Shown here: in pieces, positions 23,401 through 32,957 of the stretch | Layout: each line of letters begins with the position of its first letter | How positions within the stretch are numbered: position 1 is the first letter of the stretch | From: Asanoa ishikariensis | GTDB lineage: Bacteria > Actinomycetota > Actinomycetes > Mycobacteriales > Micromonosporaceae | Assembly (NCBI RefSeq): GCF_900107455.1 | Contig: NZ_FNQB01000001.1 | Span: forward strand, 1,674,001 to 1,738,000 | Length of the DNA stretch: 64,000 nucleotides | Direction of reading: 5' to 3' | Notes under the pieces: model-generated | The model's database searches: none | What the model was told of the DNA's origin: nothing | Seen by the model: the letters and a program-made list of their open reading frames with translations, nothing else | Made by a program: the position numbers and the translations under genes

Positions 23401-25046
23401 GCAAGGTCGTCTCGCGGCTCGTCATCGTCGCCGCGCTGGTCGTCGGCTGGGCGGCACTCTTCCTCGCCCCCGCGGCACCGGCCAGCGCGCACGCGGTGCT
23501 GGAGAGCACCAGCCCCGCCGCCAACTCGATCGTCCCGGCCGCTCCGCCCGAGGTCGTGCTGACCTTCAGCGAGGGTGTCCGGCAGGTACCGGACAAGATC
23601 CACGTGGTGGCGCCGGACGGTTCGCGCGCCGACACCGGTGCGCCGGTGTTCGCCGACGCCTCTGTCCGGATCCCGCTGAAGTCGGGCGGCGCCAACGGCA
23701 CCTACCTGGTCAACTACCGGGTGATCTCGGCGGACAGCCACCCGATCGCCGGTGCCTTCACGTACTCGGTCGGCGAGCCGTCGGCCGCGCCGACCGACAG
23801 CAACGCACCCGCGATCGAGGAGAGCACCTTCCTCAAGATCGCGTTCCCGATCGTCAAATACCTCGGGTACGCCGGCCTGGTGCTGCTGGTCGGCCCGGCC
23901 ATGGTGCTCGCACTGCTCTGGCCGCGCCGACTGTCCCGCGCCGCACCGAGCCGGCTCGCCTGGCTCGGACTCGGGCTCGTCGGGCTTTCCACGGTAGGTG
24001 AGCTGTTCCTCCAGGCGCCCTACACGACGGGTGGCAGCTACTTCGACGGCAGCGCGTTGCGGGACGTGCTCGGCAGCACGTACGGCACCGCGCACCTGAT
24101 CCGGCTCGGCGTGCTGGCGGCCGCGGCCTTCCTGCTCCGCCCGCTGCTGTCCGGCCGCAGCGGGGTCGCGGACCGCGCGCTGCTCGTCGTGCTCGGCGTG
24201 ATCGGGCTGGCCACCTGGCCCATCTCCGGCCACCCGGGTGCGTCCCCGGTGCCGGCGGTCTCGGTCGTGGTCGACATGGCCCACCTCGCCGGCATGGCGG
24301 TCTGGCTGGGCGGGCTGGTCATGCTGTTCGCCTTCCTCTTCCGCCAGGCGGCGCCACGCGAGCTCGGCGCGATCCTGCCGGTCTGGTCGCGCTGGGCGAC
24401 GCTCGCGGTGACCGCGCTCTTCCTCGCGGGGGTCGTGCAGGCTTTGGTCGAGGTCTCGACGATCAAGGCGCTGTACTCGACGACGTACGGGCAACTGATC
24501 ATCGCCAAGGTCGTGCTCTTCGCCGTGGTGCTCGGCGTGGCCGCGTTCTCCCGCAACCAGGTCCGCAAGCACGCGGAGCCGGACGACCCGCGCCCGTTGC
24601 GCAAGGCCGTCCTGATCGAGATCGCCGGCATCGCCGTCGTGCTCGCGCTGACCTCGGTGCTGGTGCAGACCACGCCGGCCCGCACCGCGTCGGCCACGGC
24701 CACCGCGGGCGCGGAACAGCCCGGCTACTACTCGGCCATGATCACGACCAGCCCGAAGTTCAACCTCCAGGTCGAGGTCGATCCCGCCAAGCAGGGCAAC
24801 AACGACATCCACCTGTACGCGTACACGAAGGACAACCAGCCGCAGGTGGTCGTCGAGTGGACGGGCACCGCGTCGTTGCCCTCGGCGGGCATCGAGGCCA
24901 TCGACATCCCGTTGCTGGGCCTCGCGCCCACCCACGCCAGCGGTGCGATCCAGCTTCCCCGAACCGGGCAGTGGGAGCTCAAGTTCACCGTCCGGATATC
25001 CGACATCGACCAGGGCACGGTGACCGCCACCGTGCCTGTCACGTAG
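23397..25046 (+). CDS. CopC-CopD fusion copper transport protein
   Basis: 549 residues. Signal peptide to about 30; the mature protein begins AHAVLESTSPA with the N-terminal His used by CopC proteins for Cu(II), and a second His is in SADSHPIAG. The CopC domain (31-125) is followed by eight or so CopD membrane helices (about 150-425). A C-terminal exported domain with YSAMITTSPKFNLQVEVDP closes the chain. CopCD fusions import or buffer copper across the membrane. It overlaps the anti-sigma stop and is followed 12 nt later by ycnI. Confidence 0.92.
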   Translation: MSKVVSRLVIVAALVVGWAALFLAPAAPASAHAVLESTSPAANSIVPAAPPEVVLTFSEGVRQVPDKIHVVAPDGSRADTGAPVFADASVRIPLKSGGANGTYLVNYRVISADSHPIAGAFTYSVGEPSAAPTDSNAPAIEESTFLKIAFPIVKYLGYAGLVLLVGPAMVLALLWPRRLSRAAPSRLAWLGLGLVGLSTVGELFLQAPYTTGGSYFDGSALRDVLGSTYGTAHLIRLGVLAAAAFLLRPLLSGRSGVADRALLVVLGVIGLATWPISGHPGASPVPAVSVVVDMAHLAGMAVWLGGLVMLFAFLFRQAAPRELGAILPVWSRWATLAVTALFLAGVVQALVEVSTIKALYSTTYGQLIIAKVVLFAVVLGVAAFSRNQVRKHAEPDDPRPLRKAVLIEIAGIAVVLALTSVLVQTTPARTASATATAGAEQPGYYSAMITTSPKFNLQVEVDPAKQGNNDIHLYAYTKDNQPQVVVEWTGTASLPSAGIEAIDIPLLGLAPTHASGAIQLPRTGQWELKFTVRISDIDQGTVTATVPVT

Positions 25047-25058
25047 GAAGGCTCACCA

Positions 25059-25775
25059 ATGATTCGCAGCCGGCTGGCCAAGGCCGCCGCCCTCAGCGTC
25101 GGCGCCGTCGTGGTCGCCCTCGGCGTCGCCGGACCCGCGTTCGCGCACGTCACCGTCAACCCGAAGGAAGCCACGCAGGGCGGGTACGGCCGCGTGGCTT
25201 TCCGGGTGCCCAACGAGAGCGACACGGCGTCGACCGTGAAGCTCGAGGTGAACCTGCCCGAGGACGCGCCGGTGGCCTCGGTGTCGACGATGCCGGTTCC
25301 GGGTTGGACGGTGGCCGTCGAGAAGCGCACGCTCGCGACGCCGCTGACGGTGCACGGCAGCCAGGTGACCGAGGTGGTCGGGAAGCTGACCTTCACCGCG
25401 GCGGCCGGTGGCGGGGTCAAGCCGGGTGAGTTCCAGGAGTTCCCGGTCTCGATGGGCCCGCTGCCCGAGAAGGACCAGATGATCTTCAAGGTCCTCCAGA
25501 CGTACTCGGACGGCGAGATCTCCCGCTGGATCGACGAGCCGGTCGAGGGTGGCGAGGAGCCGGAGCACCCGGCGCCGGTGCTGAAGCTGGCTGCTGCGGC
25601 CGACGAGGCCGCTCCGACCACCGGGCCGACCGTTGCCGCCGTCGCCTCGTCGTCCGACGACTCTTCGTCGGGCACGGCGACCGGCCTCGGCATCGCCGGT
25701 CTGGTCGCCGGTGTGCTCGGGCTGGTGCTCGGTGGTCTCGCGTTCATGCGCGCGCGGTCGTCGTCCGCCTCGTAA
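25059..25775 (+). CDS. ycnI: YcnI-like copper-binding exported protein (DUF1775)
   Basis: 238 residues. Signal peptide to FAHVTVNP: the mature N-terminal His is the Cu(II) ligand of YcnI domains, next to the conserved VTVNP. The DUF1775 beta sandwich covers about 30-165 with Trp ligands (PGWTV, SRWIDEP). An Ala/Ser-rich spacer and one C-terminal membrane helix ending in a basic tail anchor it to the outside of the membrane. It is likely a copper chaperone for CopCD. AGGAAGGCTCACC supplies the ribosome site. Confidence 0.93.
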   Translation: MIRSRLAKAAALSVGAVVVALGVAGPAFAHVTVNPKEATQGGYGRVAFRVPNESDTASTVKLEVNLPEDAPVASVSTMPVPGWTVAVEKRTLATPLTVHGSQVTEVVGKLTFTAAAGGGVKPGEFQEFPVSMGPLPEKDQMIFKVLQTYSDGEISRWIDEPVEGGEEPEHPAPVLKLAAAADEAAPTTGPTVAAVASSSDDSSSGTATGLGIAGLVAGVLGLVLGGLAFMRARSSSAS

Positions 25776-25789
25776 CTCGTTTTCCGGCG

Positions 25790-25836
25790 AAACCCGCCGG
25801 TCCTGGGCTTGTCCCCGGACCGGCGGGTTTTTCTTT
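25790..25836 (+). terminator. Intrinsic terminator of the copper operon
   Basis: AAACCCGCCGGTCC / GGACCGGCGGGTTT arms with a 13-nt loop and a T-rich tail (TTTTTCTTT). Confidence 0.92.
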
Positions 25837-25924
25837 GTCCGCGTGCCGCGCCATCTGCGTCGTGTGTTCGGATCGTCACGTTGGGTACAGTTTGTCCGGT
25901 AACGCGATCAAGGGGGAGACGCTG

Positions 25925-28453
25925 ATGCGGGTCGTACGCACGGTCGCCGGTCTGGTGTTGCTGACCATCGGACTGCCGGTGCTGCTGGTCGGCGGTGCAC
26001 TGTGGACACTCATGCAACATCGGGACGCGGGCGGCGCGTTCAGTGGCTCCCTGGAACAGGTATCCACGGCCGGGCGCGCGATCGTCGTGCCCGACGTCGA
26101 CACCCTGCTCCGTGAGGACGCCGCGTTCGTCCGCGCCGGCGACACCCGGATGCGGTTGACCGTCCCGGGGGAGACCTTCCTCGGCCTCGCGCCCGCCGCC
26201 GAGGTGCGCGCGTACCTGGCCGGTGCGGCGTACTCCCGGGTCGACGCGGTCACCGTCGCCCGCGGCGACCTGCCGGTGCGGATCGCGCCGGTCGACGCAC
26301 AGGGGCTGGCCGGCCCCGCCGCGTCCGACGTGGCGCCCGGCAGCCAGTCGTTCTGGACCCGTCAGGGCAGCGGCACGCTCGAATGGACCGCCGACGAGGT
26401 CGACGGGCGCGAGGTCAGCCTGGTCATCATGCGGGTCGACGCGACACCCGGCCTGACCGTCGACGTGCGGGCGTCCGCGACACCCGGTTGGCTCGTACCC
26501 GCCACCTGGACCCTGGTCGCCCTCGGCGCACTGCTGCTCGCCTCCGGGATCGTCGCGCTGGCCTGGCCGGTCCGGTCGCGCGAGGTGGTCTTCGTGGTCG
26601 ACCCGAGCCAGGTCCCGGAAGTCTCCGCCCGGCTCAGTGGGCTCGAGGGCCCGGCCGGTCCGCCGCCGGTCTGGCCGGCGCTGCCCGCGGCCGAGGTGTC
26701 CGAACCGCTCCCGGTGCTGGCCGGCGACGAGCCCCGCCCGGCCGACGGTTCCTGGCCCGAGTGGCCCTCCGACAGCACGCCGGGTCGCCCGGCGACGCTG
26801 GCCGACGCGCTCGCCGGCGCCGGCAAGACCGTGCCGCCGCCGCCCGGCCCCGCGTGGCCGCCGGCCCAGCCCGGCCCGTCGGCCTGGTCTCCGGACGCGG
26901 ACGGCGCCCAGGTCCCCGCGCCACCGAACGCGTGGCGCCGCGCCGAAGCGGCCCGGCTCGCGGGTCTGCCCGCGGTCACCGCCGCGGCGGCGCAACTTTC
27001 GGTCGAGTCGGTGCCGACCTCGGGCGCGCCCGCCGGTGCGGCGACCGCGATCCCGACGACCCGGTCCACGCAGGCCGAAAACGAGTCGGGCCCGCGCACA
27101 CCAGCACCCCGCGCCGAGGCGGACGCCGACCAGGACGGCTCGCCGACTCCGGGCGTGGCCCACCTGCGCTCGGTCAAGACCGACGGCACCGAGCGCCCGG
27201 CCGGCAAGCGTGGGTCGCGGACGGCCACGAAGAAGCGCCCGGTCGTCTTCGTCGACACGGCGGTCGAGCCGACCGGGGAGAGCCCGGACCGCCCGGTCGT
27301 CGCGACCCGCACCCGCACCAAGTCGGCACCACAGCCGCGGGACGCCGCCAGCCCGCAGACCACGACGACGCAGGCGCCCACGCCCGCATCGAACGACACC
27401 GAGCAGCCGGGAATCGCGGACCTGGCCGAGCAGCGGGCAACCATCGCCGAACCGGCGACCGAAGAAGCGAAGGAACCGGCGACGGCGGACGTAGCCGAGC
27501 CGCAGGCGACCATCGCCGAACCGGCCTCCGACGACGCGGAGCGGTCGGCGATGGCGGATATGGTCGAGCGGCGCAGGACCACCGCCAGGTCGGCGACCGA
27601 CGAAGCGGAGCGGTCGGGGATCGCGGACGTGGTCGAGCGGCGGGTGACCACCGCGGGGGCGGCGACCGACACGGAGCGGCCGCGAATGGCTGACGTGGTG
27701 GAGCCGCAAGCGTTCAGCGCCGGTGACGCTCAGGTTTCCGGCGATGTGTTGGCCGGCCTCGAGTTGCCGGCCACCGCGGCCGAGCCCGCGGTGGCCAAGC
27801 CGGCGAAGCGCAAGCCGCGCCGGACGGCGGCGACCGCCGGCACCGCACCGGCCCTGCTGACCGAGGCCGAGGTGGCAGGCGGCGCGACAGCCGCACCGAA
27901 GGCCGCCAAACCGACGAGGGCCAAGAAGCGCGTCGCCGACGCCGGCGCGGAGCCGACCACGGTCGGCACGGAGGTCATCGAGTCGACCGGCTCGGATGCG
28001 GACCAGACGGACGCCGAGCACGGCGCGGCCTCGGCCGGCGCTCCGGTCGGGACCGGCGCCCTTGTCGGCACGACCGGCGACCCGGCACCGGACGCGGCGG
28101 CGGCGGCCAAGCCCGCCCGCCGCACGACCCGCACGAAGAAGGCCGCAGACACGGAAGCCACGGCCCAGCCGGCCAAGGCGACCCGCACGCCGAGCCGGAA
28201 GACGGAGGCCGCGGTCGAGGTGCCCGTCGCCGAGGCCAAGCCTGAACCGGCAGCGACGGGTACTCCTTTCGGGGGAATGATCGGCACCACCGCGCCGGCC
28301 AAGGCGCGGCGGCGGAAGACCGCAGCCGGGTTGCCGGCGCCCGAGACGACCGACGCGGGACCGGCGCACACCGCGGTCGCCGCACTGGCGGCCAAGCGCC
28401 CCACCACGACCCGGCGCCGGCCTAACACTCGCCCGACCGACCAGGCGAGCTAA
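25925..28453 (+). CDS. Large membrane protein with imperfect repeats and a basic histone-like tail
   Basis: 842 residues. Helix at about 7-28, an extracytoplasmic domain of about 165 residues, a second helix at about 195-220, then a long low-complexity cytoplasmic part. From about 495 to 600 run five imperfect 20-24-residue repeats of the form ADVVE-R-TTA-SATDEAERS. The last 230 residues alternate Ala/Glu/Thr stretches with basic clusters (KPAKRKPRR, KPTRAKKR, KPARRTTRTKK, KARRRK, TTRRRP), like Ala/Lys-rich bacterial histone-like tails. AAGGGGGAGACGCTG marks the start. Function unknown; a nucleoid- or polyphosphate-binding tail on the membrane is possible. Confidence 0.8.
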   Translation: MRVVRTVAGLVLLTIGLPVLLVGGALWTLMQHRDAGGAFSGSLEQVSTAGRAIVVPDVDTLLREDAAFVRAGDTRMRLTVPGETFLGLAPAAEVRAYLAGAAYSRVDAVTVARGDLPVRIAPVDAQGLAGPAASDVAPGSQSFWTRQGSGTLEWTADEVDGREVSLVIMRVDATPGLTVDVRASATPGWLVPATWTLVALGALLLASGIVALAWPVRSREVVFVVDPSQVPEVSARLSGLEGPAGPPPVWPALPAAEVSEPLPVLAGDEPRPADGSWPEWPSDSTPGRPATLADALAGAGKTVPPPPGPAWPPAQPGPSAWSPDADGAQVPAPPNAWRRAEAARLAGLPAVTAAAAQLSVESVPTSGAPAGAATAIPTTRSTQAENESGPRTPAPRAEADADQDGSPTPGVAHLRSVKTDGTERPAGKRGSRTATKKRPVVFVDTAVEPTGESPDRPVVATRTRTKSAPQPRDAASPQTTTTQAPTPASNDTEQPGIADLAEQRATIAEPATEEAKEPATADVAEPQATIAEPASDDAERSAMADMVERRRTTARSATDEAERSGIADVVERRVTTAGAATDTERPRMADVVEPQAFSAGDAQVSGDVLAGLELPATAAEPAVAKPAKRKPRRTAATAGTAPALLTEAEVAGGATAAPKAAKPTRAKKRVADAGAEPTTVGTEVIESTGSDADQTDAEHGAASAGAPVGTGALVGTTGDPAPDAAAAAKPARRTTRTKKAADTEATAQPAKATRTPSRKTEAAVEVPVAEAKPEPAATGTPFGGMIGTTAPAKARRRKTAAGLPAPETTDAGPAHTAVAALAAKRPTTTRRRPNTRPTDQAS

Positions 28454-28470
28454 GGAGAACCCGGAAAAAC

Positions 28471-28509
28471 AGAGCGTCCCTTCGCGCTGCCGACGCGAAG
28501 GGACGCTCT
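28471..28509 (+). terminator. Intrinsic terminator
   Basis: Perfect 16-bp hairpin AGAGCGTCCCTTCGCG / CGCGAAGGGACGCTCT with a 7-nt loop. No long T run follows. It may serve both strands, since the next gene is convergent. Confidence 0.85.
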
Positions 28510-28580
28510 CACCGGGGGAACGGTGTAACTGGGAGAACTTGATCTGTTAGTGCCAGTTTAGCCCTTCCGGTGCCAACTAG

Positions 28581-29768
28581 CTAGGTCTGTCCGATTCTGG
28601 GCGTATCTGGTGCTGGGCTGCGCGCCGGCAACAGAGCTACCAGGGCGAGCGCGGCCAGCACGTACAGGTTCCGCAGCAGGAAGTCGCCGACCGAGCGGGT
28701 CGGGACCGGGTCTATGCCCCAGTCGATGAACGTGTTCACGCCGTACAGGGCGACCGCCAGGGTCCCGCCGGCCAGCGCCAGGTCCCGCCGCCGCCCGGAG
28801 TCGACCAGGACGACCAGCGCGGGCACGAACCAGAACACGTGGTGCGGCCAGGTGATCGGGCTGACCAGCGCCCCCACCAGGCCGGTCAGCGTCAGCCCGG
28901 AGAGGTCGTCCCCGGCCCGGAACGCCCGGGCCGCCCGCCACATGCCGAATCCGGTGACCGCCAGGGCCAGCAGCAGCCACCAGATCTTCGCGGGCTCGTC
29001 GGGCGCGACCAACCTGGCCAGCAAACCCTGCAAGGACTGGTTGCCCGTGTAATCCGTGCGGCCGACCCGCTCGGTCGAGAACAGCGACGACGTCCAGAAC
29101 TGCCACGAGTCGTGCGGGGCCACCGCCGCCGCCAGCAGGGTGGCCACGACCGCGGTGCCGGCCGACACGGCCGCTTCCCGCCAGCGGCGGGTGACCAGGA
29201 AATACAGGATGAAGATGCCCGGGAACAGCTTGATCGCCGTGGCGAGGCCGACCCCGGCGCCGGCCCAAAACCACTTCCGGGGCACGGCGTGGCAGAAGTC
29301 GGCCAGGATCAGCAGCACGAGCACCATGTTGATCTGACCGAAGAAGAACGTCTCGCGGCTCGGCTCCACCGCCAGCGCCACGGGGAAGAGCAGGCCGGCG
29401 AGCAGCCAGCGGGGCAGGCCGCGGCGGTCGGCGACCGGCGCGGTCAGCCACCAGGCGGCCACCGCCACGGCGGCGACGGTGAAGACGCAGAAGAACCCGA
29501 TCGTGAACCCGACCGGCACAAGAGCGAACGGTCGGAGCAGCAGCGCGGCGAAGGGCGGATAGGTGAAGTACAGCTCACCCTGGACCCGGTCCGGCTGGGC
29601 GTAGTCGTAGAGCGGGTGGCCGTCGGCCCACCAGTGCATAGCGCTCACGTAGATGCGCAGGTCGAAGAAGTCGCGGCGGGCCGCGTACACCCAGATGAAC
29701 GCCACCGCCGCGGCGGTGAGCGCGATCACCACGGCGATCCGCCGCGCGGTGCTGGGGTTGATCTTCAT
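28581..29768 (-). CDS. GT87-family polyprenol-phosphate-mannose mannosyltransferase
   Basis: About 395 residues with some ten membrane helices. The first extracytoplasmic loop has [23 protein letters not shown] and later [10 protein letters not shown], the conserved Asp- and Pro-rich segments of DUF2029/GT87 enzymes such as PimE. These transfer mannose from polyprenyl-phosphomannose to lipid or glycan acceptors on the outer membrane face. [11 protein letters not shown] and AIKLFPGIF are also typical. I use the ATG at 29768; a GTG at 29789 is possible. It is divergent from orn. Confidence 0.87.
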   Translation of the reverse strand: MKINPSTARRIAVVIALTAAAVAFIWVYAARRDFFDLRIYVSAMHWWADGHPLYDYAQPDRVQGELYFTYPPFAALLLRPFALVPVGFTIGFFCVFTVAAVAVAAWWLTAPVADRRGLPRWLLAGLLFPVALAVEPSRETFFFGQINMVLVLLILADFCHAVPRKWFWAGAGVGLATAIKLFPGIFILYFLVTRRWREAAVSAGTAVVATLLAAAVAPHDSWQFWTSSLFSTERVGRTDYTGNQSLQGLLARLVAPDEPAKIWWLLLALAVTGFGMWRAARAFRAGDDLSGLTLTGLVGALVSPITWPHHVFWFVPALVVLVDSGRRRDLALAGGTLAVALYGVNTFIDWGIDPVPTRSVGDFLLRNLYVLAALALVALLPARSPAPDTPRIGQT

Positions 29769-29844
29769 AGGTGGGGCCGCTGCCTGCACGCCCGGCAGCC
29801 TAGTGGAGGCTCACCGGCCCTTGCCTGCGCGTAGGCTGTCGATC

Positions 29845-30435
29845 GTGGCTGATCTTCTGGTCTGGATCGACTGTGAGATGACCGGGCTTGACCTCGGCAA
29901 GGACGCGCTGATCGAGGTCGCGGCGTTGGTGACCGACCCCAACCTGAACGTTTTGGGTGAGGGGGTGGATCTGGTCATCCACGCCTCCGACGCGCAGCTC
30001 GACGGCATGCCCGACGTGGTCCGGGAGATGCACGGCAAGTCCGGGCTGACCGAGGAGGTACGCCGGTCGGCGGTCACCCTCGAACAGGCCGAGGACCAAC
30101 TCCTGTCCTACATCACGACCTACGTGAAGGACCCGCGCACGGCGCCGCTGTGCGGCAACTCGATCGCCACCGACCGCGGCTTCCTCGCCCGCGACATGCC
30201 CCGGCTCGACGCGCACCTGCACTACCGCATGATCGACGTCTCCTCGATCAAGGAGCTGTGCCGGCGCTGGTACCCGCGGGTCTACTTCGGCCAGCCGGCC
30301 AAGGGCCTGGCCCACCGCGCGCTCGCCGACATCCGGGAAAGCATCCGCGAGCTGGAGTACTACCGCCGGACGGTCTTCGTCCCGCTGCCCGGCCCGGACG
30401 TCGAGACCGCGAAGGCGATCGCCGCGGAGCTCTGA
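29845..30435 (+). CDS. orn: Oligoribonuclease
   Basis: 196 residues, DEDDh 3'-5' exonuclease. [10 protein letters not shown] holds the first Asp and Glu, [12 protein letters not shown] the second Asp, and [11 protein letters not shown] the final His and Asp. It degrades 2-5-nt RNAs and linear dinucleotides such as pGpG. The GTG at 29845 has a TAGGCT box ending 7 nt upstream, so the mRNA should be leaderless. The neighbouring tRNA-His is a familiar companion of orn in actinobacteria. Confidence 0.96.
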   Translation: MADLLVWIDCEMTGLDLGKDALIEVAALVTDPNLNVLGEGVDLVIHASDAQLDGMPDVVREMHGKSGLTEEVRRSAVTLEQAEDQLLSYITTYVKDPRTAPLCGNSIATDRGFLARDMPRLDAHLHYRMIDVSSIKELCRRWYPRVYFGQPAKGLAHRALADIRESIRELEYYRRTVFVPLPGPDVETAKAIAAEL

Positions 30436-30520
30436 CGGCACCCTGTCGACGTGACCGGGTGGGCTATGGCTATCATTAGTCGGCGCCTGATCCGGCGGAT
30501 TGCCGGAGCGGGTCGACATG

Positions 30521-30593
30521 GTGGCTGTAGCTCAGCTGGTAGAGCACCGGGTTGTGGTCCCGGTGGCCGCGGGTTCGAATCCCGTCAGTCACC
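30521..30593 (+). tRNA. tRNA-His (GTG anticodon)
   Basis: Acceptor GTGGCTG/CAGTCAC, D arm GCTC/GAGC, anticodon stem CCGGG/CCCGG with loop TTGTGGT (anticodon GTG), T arm GCGGG-TTCGAAT-CCCGT. The preceding base is G and the discriminator is C, the G-1:C73 pair that defines histidine tRNA. CCA is not encoded in full. Confidence 0.97.
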
Positions 30594-30704
30594 CCAATTC
30601 GTGCGACGGCCCGACCGGGTTTCCCGGCCGGGCCGTTTCGTTTGTGATCAAGCGGTGATCGCTCCGGGACAGCGCCGATGGGCGGTCCGTCATACCGTTC
30701 GGCG

Positions 30705-31529
30705 GTGACCCAGCCACCCCCACCGCCGGGCACGCCCGCACCCGGCTACGGCCCCCCGCCCGGCTACGGCCCCGTCCCGCCGAAGCAGCCCCCGGTCTGG
30801 CCGTGGCTCGTCGGCGCGGCGGCTGTGTTCGTCGTGGTCCTCTGCCTCGTCGCGGGCGGCCTCGTGCTGGTCTTCCGCGACGGCCGCCCGTCCGCGACGG
30901 CGCCCGCACCGGCGTCCGACCGGTGGGAGTCGGCCGAGCCGATGCCCCGGATGACCCCGGAGCCGAGCCTGCCGGAACCGCCCCGGGTGATCGGGCGTGA
31001 CGTGACGGTCAGTGGGCGGGGCAACAAGACTGTCGAGGTCGCGCTGGAACCCGACGCCGCCTATGTCGCCACGATCACCCACGACGGCACGTCCAACTTC
31101 ATGGTCGAAGGGGTCGACGCGGCCGGCCGCTCGGTCGACCTGATCGTCAACGCGATCGGCGACTACGCCGGTGACCGCCCGGTCGGCCTGGGCGGAGGAC
31201 GCCGGCCCACGGCGGGCTTCAAGGTGCGCGCGACCGGCACCTGGAAGATCGTGCTGCGCGACCTGAGCAAGGCACCGGCGTTCACCGGCGAGGCGTCCGG
31301 GCGCAAGCCCGCCGTGTTCCGCGTCACCGACGCGGAGGCACTCGGGCGGCAGATCACCGCCACCCACTCCGGCCGGGACAACTTCGTCGTCCGCGGCTAC
31401 GGCGACGACGACCGGCCGGGCCTGTTCGTCAACGAGATCGGCCGCTACCGCGGCAAGCAGCCCTTCCCAGCGGACACACAGGTCATCGAGGTCGACGCGC
31501 AGGGCGGCTGGACTCTCCAGGCGGCGTAA
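30705..31529 (+). CDS. Membrane-anchored exported protein with proline-rich N-terminus
   Basis: About 274 residues. The cytoplasmic N-terminus is a Pro/Gly/Tyr tract (PGYGPPPGYGPVPP), then one helix (about 34-58) and an extracytoplasmic domain of about 200 residues with two internal copies of a unit around SGRGNKTVEVALEPDAAY / HSGRDNFVVRGYG and NAIGDYAG / NEIGRYRG. This repeat implies a duplicated beta fold. The GTG at 30705 is preferred because TACCGT lies 6 nt upstream (leaderless). No enzyme motif; function unknown. Confidence 0.78.
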   Translation: MTQPPPPPGTPAPGYGPPPGYGPVPPKQPPVWPWLVGAAAVFVVVLCLVAGGLVLVFRDGRPSATAPAPASDRWESAEPMPRMTPEPSLPEPPRVIGRDVTVSGRGNKTVEVALEPDAAYVATITHDGTSNFMVEGVDAAGRSVDLIVNAIGDYAGDRPVGLGGGRRPTAGFKVRATGTWKIVLRDLSKAPAFTGEASGRKPAVFRVTDAEALGRQITATHSGRDNFVVRGYGDDDRPGLFVNEIGRYRGKQPFPADTQVIEVDAQGGWTLQAA

Positions 31530-31539
31530 CTTCGAAATC

Positions 31540-32547
31540 ATGGACATTCGCGGGATGAACTACGACACCGGGATGGCGCTCGACGACTTCCACACCCGGC
31601 CGGTGTTCGACGAGGACGCGGTGCGCCGGGACATGGCGGCCATCGCCGGCGACCTGCATGCCACGGCGGTGCGGATCTCCGGCGACGACCCGGACCGGAT
31701 CCTCGCCGCCGGCCGGCACGCGGCGGCGGCCGGCCTCGACGTCTGGTTCTCACCGTTCCCGTACGACCTCGGCGCCGACGAGCTCGTCGACTACCTGACC
31801 GGCGCGGCCGAGCGGGCCGAACTGCTGCGCCGCGAGACCGAGCGCGAGGTGGTCCTGGTGCTCGGCTGTGAGATGACGTTGTTCTGCAAGGGTTTCGTGC
31901 CGGGCGAGGGGCTGCCCGGCCGCACGGCGACGATGACCGACCCACGGACCTGGGCGACCGAGGAGGGCCGGGCGCCGCTGCTGGCCGGCTTCCAGCGCGC
32001 CCGCGACACCCAGCGCGAGACGGTCGCCGCCGCCCGGAAGCTGTTCGGTGGCCGGCTCACGTACGCGTCGGGTGCCTGGGAGCAGGTCGACTGGGACCAG
32101 TTCGACATCGTCTCGGTCGACGCCTACCGCGATGAGGGCAACGCCGCGCGGTACGCCGAGGAGCTGCGCGCGTACCACCGCTTCGGGCGTCCGGTGGTGG
32201 TCACCGAGTTCGGCTGCTGCACCTATCGGGGCGCGGCCGACCGCGGCGGTCTGGGTTGGACGATCGTCACCGAGGACCGGACGATCCCCGCGGACTACGA
32301 ACGGCACGAGGCCGAGCAGGTCCTCTACCTGCACGAGCTGGACGCCGTGTTCGAGGCGGAGGGGATGGCCGGCTCGTTCTGGTTCACCTTCGCCGGCTTC
32401 GAGCTGCCGCACCGGCCCGACGACCCCGCGCACGACCTGGACCTGGCGTCGTACGGACTGGTCGCCATGCGCCCGGACGGCGGCTGGGAGCCCAAGCTCG
32501 CCTTCCACGCCGTGGCGGCGCTCTACGGCGGTCAGCCGGCCAGGTAG
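31540..32547 (+). CDS. Glycoside-hydrolase-like TIM-barrel protein
   Basis: 335 residues, no signal peptide. It starts DIRGMNYDTG and carries barrel strand motifs VVLVLGCEMTLF, FDIVSVDAYRD and VVVTEFGCCTY, with Glu residues at the ends of strands 4 and 7 (GCEMT, TEFG) as in clan GH-A glycosidases. Relatives are often annotated as abortive infection proteins without evidence. A cytoplasmic glycosidase-like hydrolase is the better reading; substrate unknown. Its end overlaps the convergent MmcQ/YjbR gene by 16 bases. Confidence 0.8.
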   Translation: MDIRGMNYDTGMALDDFHTRPVFDEDAVRRDMAAIAGDLHATAVRISGDDPDRILAAGRHAAAAGLDVWFSPFPYDLGADELVDYLTGAAERAELLRRETEREVVLVLGCEMTLFCKGFVPGEGLPGRTATMTDPRTWATEEGRAPLLAGFQRARDTQRETVAAARKLFGGRLTYASGAWEQVDWDQFDIVSVDAYRDEGNAARYAEELRAYHRFGRPVVVTEFGCCTYRGAADRGGLGWTIVTEDRTIPADYERHEAEQVLYLHELDAVFEAEGMAGSFWFTFAGFELPHRPDDPAHDLDLASYGLVAMRPDGGWEPKLAFHAVAALYGGQPAR

Positions 32548-32918
32548 GCCTCGGTCAGCCGGCTCGGTGCCTTGGCCAACCAGGCGTCGACCAGCGCCGT
32601 CTCGACCGTGGCCAGGTCGACCTCGGAGAGCTGGATCAGCACCGCCGCGTACCCGTCGAAGTGCGTGATGGTGAAGATGCCGGGCGTGCCCGCGGCGAGC
32701 ACCGCGTCCTTCTCGGCCAGGTCACCCACCGCCGTCGCGACGATCGGGCCCTCGGGCACCGGCTCGTCGCCGTAACGCTTGAGGTCGGCCTTGCTGAACG
32801 GCCGCTCCCAGGCGAACACCTTGCCCGCCACCGACCAGGCGCGGTTGCCCCGCCTGTCGACCACGGTGGTCTCCGGCAGCCGCGCCGCGAGTTGGGCCAC
32901 GTCGTCCAGGGTCACCAT
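32532..32918 (-). CDS. MmcQ/YjbR-family DNA-binding-like protein
   Basis: 128 residues of the double-wing MmcQ/YjbR fold: VAQLAARLPETT, WSVAGKVFAWERPF, ITHFDGYAAVLIQLSEVD and the end LVDAWLAKAPSRLTEAYL. Members resemble DNA-binding CyaY-like domains but their role is unknown. TACCGT lies 6 nt before the ATG, so the transcript is probably leaderless. Confidence 0.87.
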   Translation of the reverse strand: MVTLDDVAQLAARLPETTVVDRRGNRAWSVAGKVFAWERPFSKADLKRYGDEPVPEGPIVATAVGDLAEKDAVLAAGTPGIFTITHFDGYAAVLIQLSEVDLATVETALVDAWLAKAPSRLTEAYLAG

Positions 32919-32957
32919 GCGCGAACGGTACGGCAACCCTGAGCGACAGCGCGCCCC

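Noticed and set aside
24728-28369. A continuous open frame of about 1,200 codons on the minus strand opposite copCD, ycnI and the basic-tail protein
   Set aside because: It is an artefact of high third-position GC: the peptide is Arg/Gly-rich without domains, and the plus-strand genes have signal peptides, motifs and terminators.
31540-32547. Abortive infection (anti-phage) function for the TIM-barrel protein
   Set aside because: Relatives sometimes carry that label, but the visible motifs are those of a glycosidase barrel and there is no defence context.
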